A stretch of DNA of 5,469 nucleotides from Pseudomonadota bacterium. Lineage in GTDB: Bacteria > Pseudomonadota > Gammaproteobacteria > Arenicellales > Arenicellaceae. The stretch spans positions 1-5,469 of the forward strand of contig JABJKL010000098.1 of NCBI GenBank assembly GCA_018660405.1. The letters are read 5' to 3'. Position 1 is the first letter of the stretch; the number at the start of each line of letters is the position of its first letter. Shown piece by piece: positions 4,887 to 5,469 of this stretch. Made by a program: the position numbers and the translations under genes. A model generated the notes under the pieces. It was not told the DNA's origin and did no database searches. It was given only the letters and a program-made list of their open reading frames with translations.

Positions 4887-5469
4887 ATGGCACGCCCACA
4901 AGAAAAACTAGCCGAATCCCTTGAAGCTTTGAAGCAGTTACAGAAACGTGAGGTCATTGCAATCAGGTCAAGAGATCTGAGCCGGACCCACCGGGAGCGC
5001 CTTGTAAAAAACGGTTTCCTCAAGGAGGTCATCAAGGGCTGGTATATCTCTGCCCGACCCGATGAGGCTCCTGGAGATAGTACAGCATGGTATACCTCAT
5101 TCTGGGACTTCTGCGCCGCCTATCTGACCAAGCGGTTTGGAAAAAATTGGTGTTTATCGCCTGAACAATCGCTATCGCTACACGCTGGCAACCGCACGGT
5201 TCCTGTCCAATTGCTTGTACGCACTCCGAAGGGAGGCAACAAGCCAACAGTTCTGCCGCATGGGACATCAGTTTTTGATGTGCGCTACATCACGCCCAGG
5301 GAGAGCGAGACCGTGGAAACAGATGGTCTGCGGCTTTACTCAGTGCCAGCTGCCTTGGTTGCCAGCTCGGAGCGCTTCTTCCGGCAAGCTGCAACAGATG
5401 TGCGGACCGCCATGGCAATGGTTAAGGATCCCTCGGATGTATTGGCTCTGTTGCTTGACGGGGGTCACA
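4887..5469 (+). CDS. 5' part of an AbiEi-like winged-helix protein, probably Fic-family
   Basis: The frame is open from ATG 4887 to the window edge, so only the first 194 residues are seen and the C-terminus is missing. Residues about 8-54 form a winged-helix-like DNA-binding region: EALKQLQKREVIAIRSRDLS, then THRERLVKNGFL and KEVIKGWYI. This is the usual layout of the AbiEi antitoxin N-terminal domain. Residues about 65-190 are a second conserved part including WCLSPEQSLSLHAGN, LLVRTPKGGN, LPHGTSVFDVR and LYSVPAALVAS. I recognise this combination as the N-terminal half of a group annotated as Fic (cell filamentation) proteins, where a Fic AMP-transferase domain would follow. The Fic motif HPFxxGNGR would lie past the edge and cannot be checked. 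The ribosome binding site is weak (GAGTG, 6 nt). A stand-alone AbiEi-type antitoxin is the alternative. It has its own promoter, separate from the Rieske operon. Confidence 0.8.
   Translation, partial: MARPQEKLAESLEALKQLQKREVIAIRSRDLSRTHRERLVKNGFLKEVIKGWYISARPDEAPGDSTAWYTSFWDFCAAYLTKRFGKNWCLSPEQSLSLHAGNRTVPVQLLVRTPKGGNKPTVLPHGTSVFDVRYITPRESETVETDGLRLYSVPAALVASSERFFRQAATDVRTAMAMVKDPSDVLALLLDGGH

Overview
The window looks like chromosomal DNA of a proteobacterium, most likely a marine-type gammaproteobacterium. This rests on gene content, moderate GC and Shine-Dalgarno-led starts; no single marker gene fixes the taxon. It holds four complete genes and the 5' part of a fifth. I see no tRNA, rRNA, CRISPR array or recognisable transposase.

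Left part (1-1952, minus strand): a bidirectional intrinsic terminator lies at about 69-97. A minus-strand gene follows, encoding an exported monohaem cytochrome c fused to a large YVTN/cytochrome-d1-like beta-propeller. Its start carries a tandem 15-bp duplication that includes the ribosome binding site.

Middle part (2162-4534, plus strand): across a roughly 210-bp divergent intergenic region with operator-like repeats lie three co-directional genes. They encode an HD-domain protein with the metal-ligand pattern of HD-domain diiron oxygenases (PhnZ/TmpB/MIOX type), an AhpD-like/carboxymuconolactone decarboxylase family protein whose usual CxxC is CxxS, and a single-component Rieske oxygenase of the dicamba monooxygenase/VanA type. 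The last two are almost contiguous. Two oxygen-activating iron enzymes with an AhpD-like protein suggest a small oxidative catabolic operon. A plausible order is Rieske hydroxylation or dealkylation followed by HD-oxygenase bond cleavage. The substrate cannot be read from the sequence, and the ferredoxin and reductase needed by the Rieske enzyme are not here. The divergent cytochrome may belong to the same pathway, as an electron acceptor or periplasmic dehydrogenase-like partner, but only its position supports that.

Right part (4535-5469): a non-coding stretch of about 350 bp contains a striking, nearly perfect 38-bp palindrome and a second hairpin, then turns AT-rich with a consensus -10 box. 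It leads into the 5' end of a plus-strand gene running off the window. That gene's product begins with an AbiEi-antitoxin-like winged-helix region and resembles the N-terminal half of a group of Fic-family/AbiEi-type proteins. This end therefore looks like the start of an accessory (toxin-antitoxin or defence-like) region next to the metabolic cluster.
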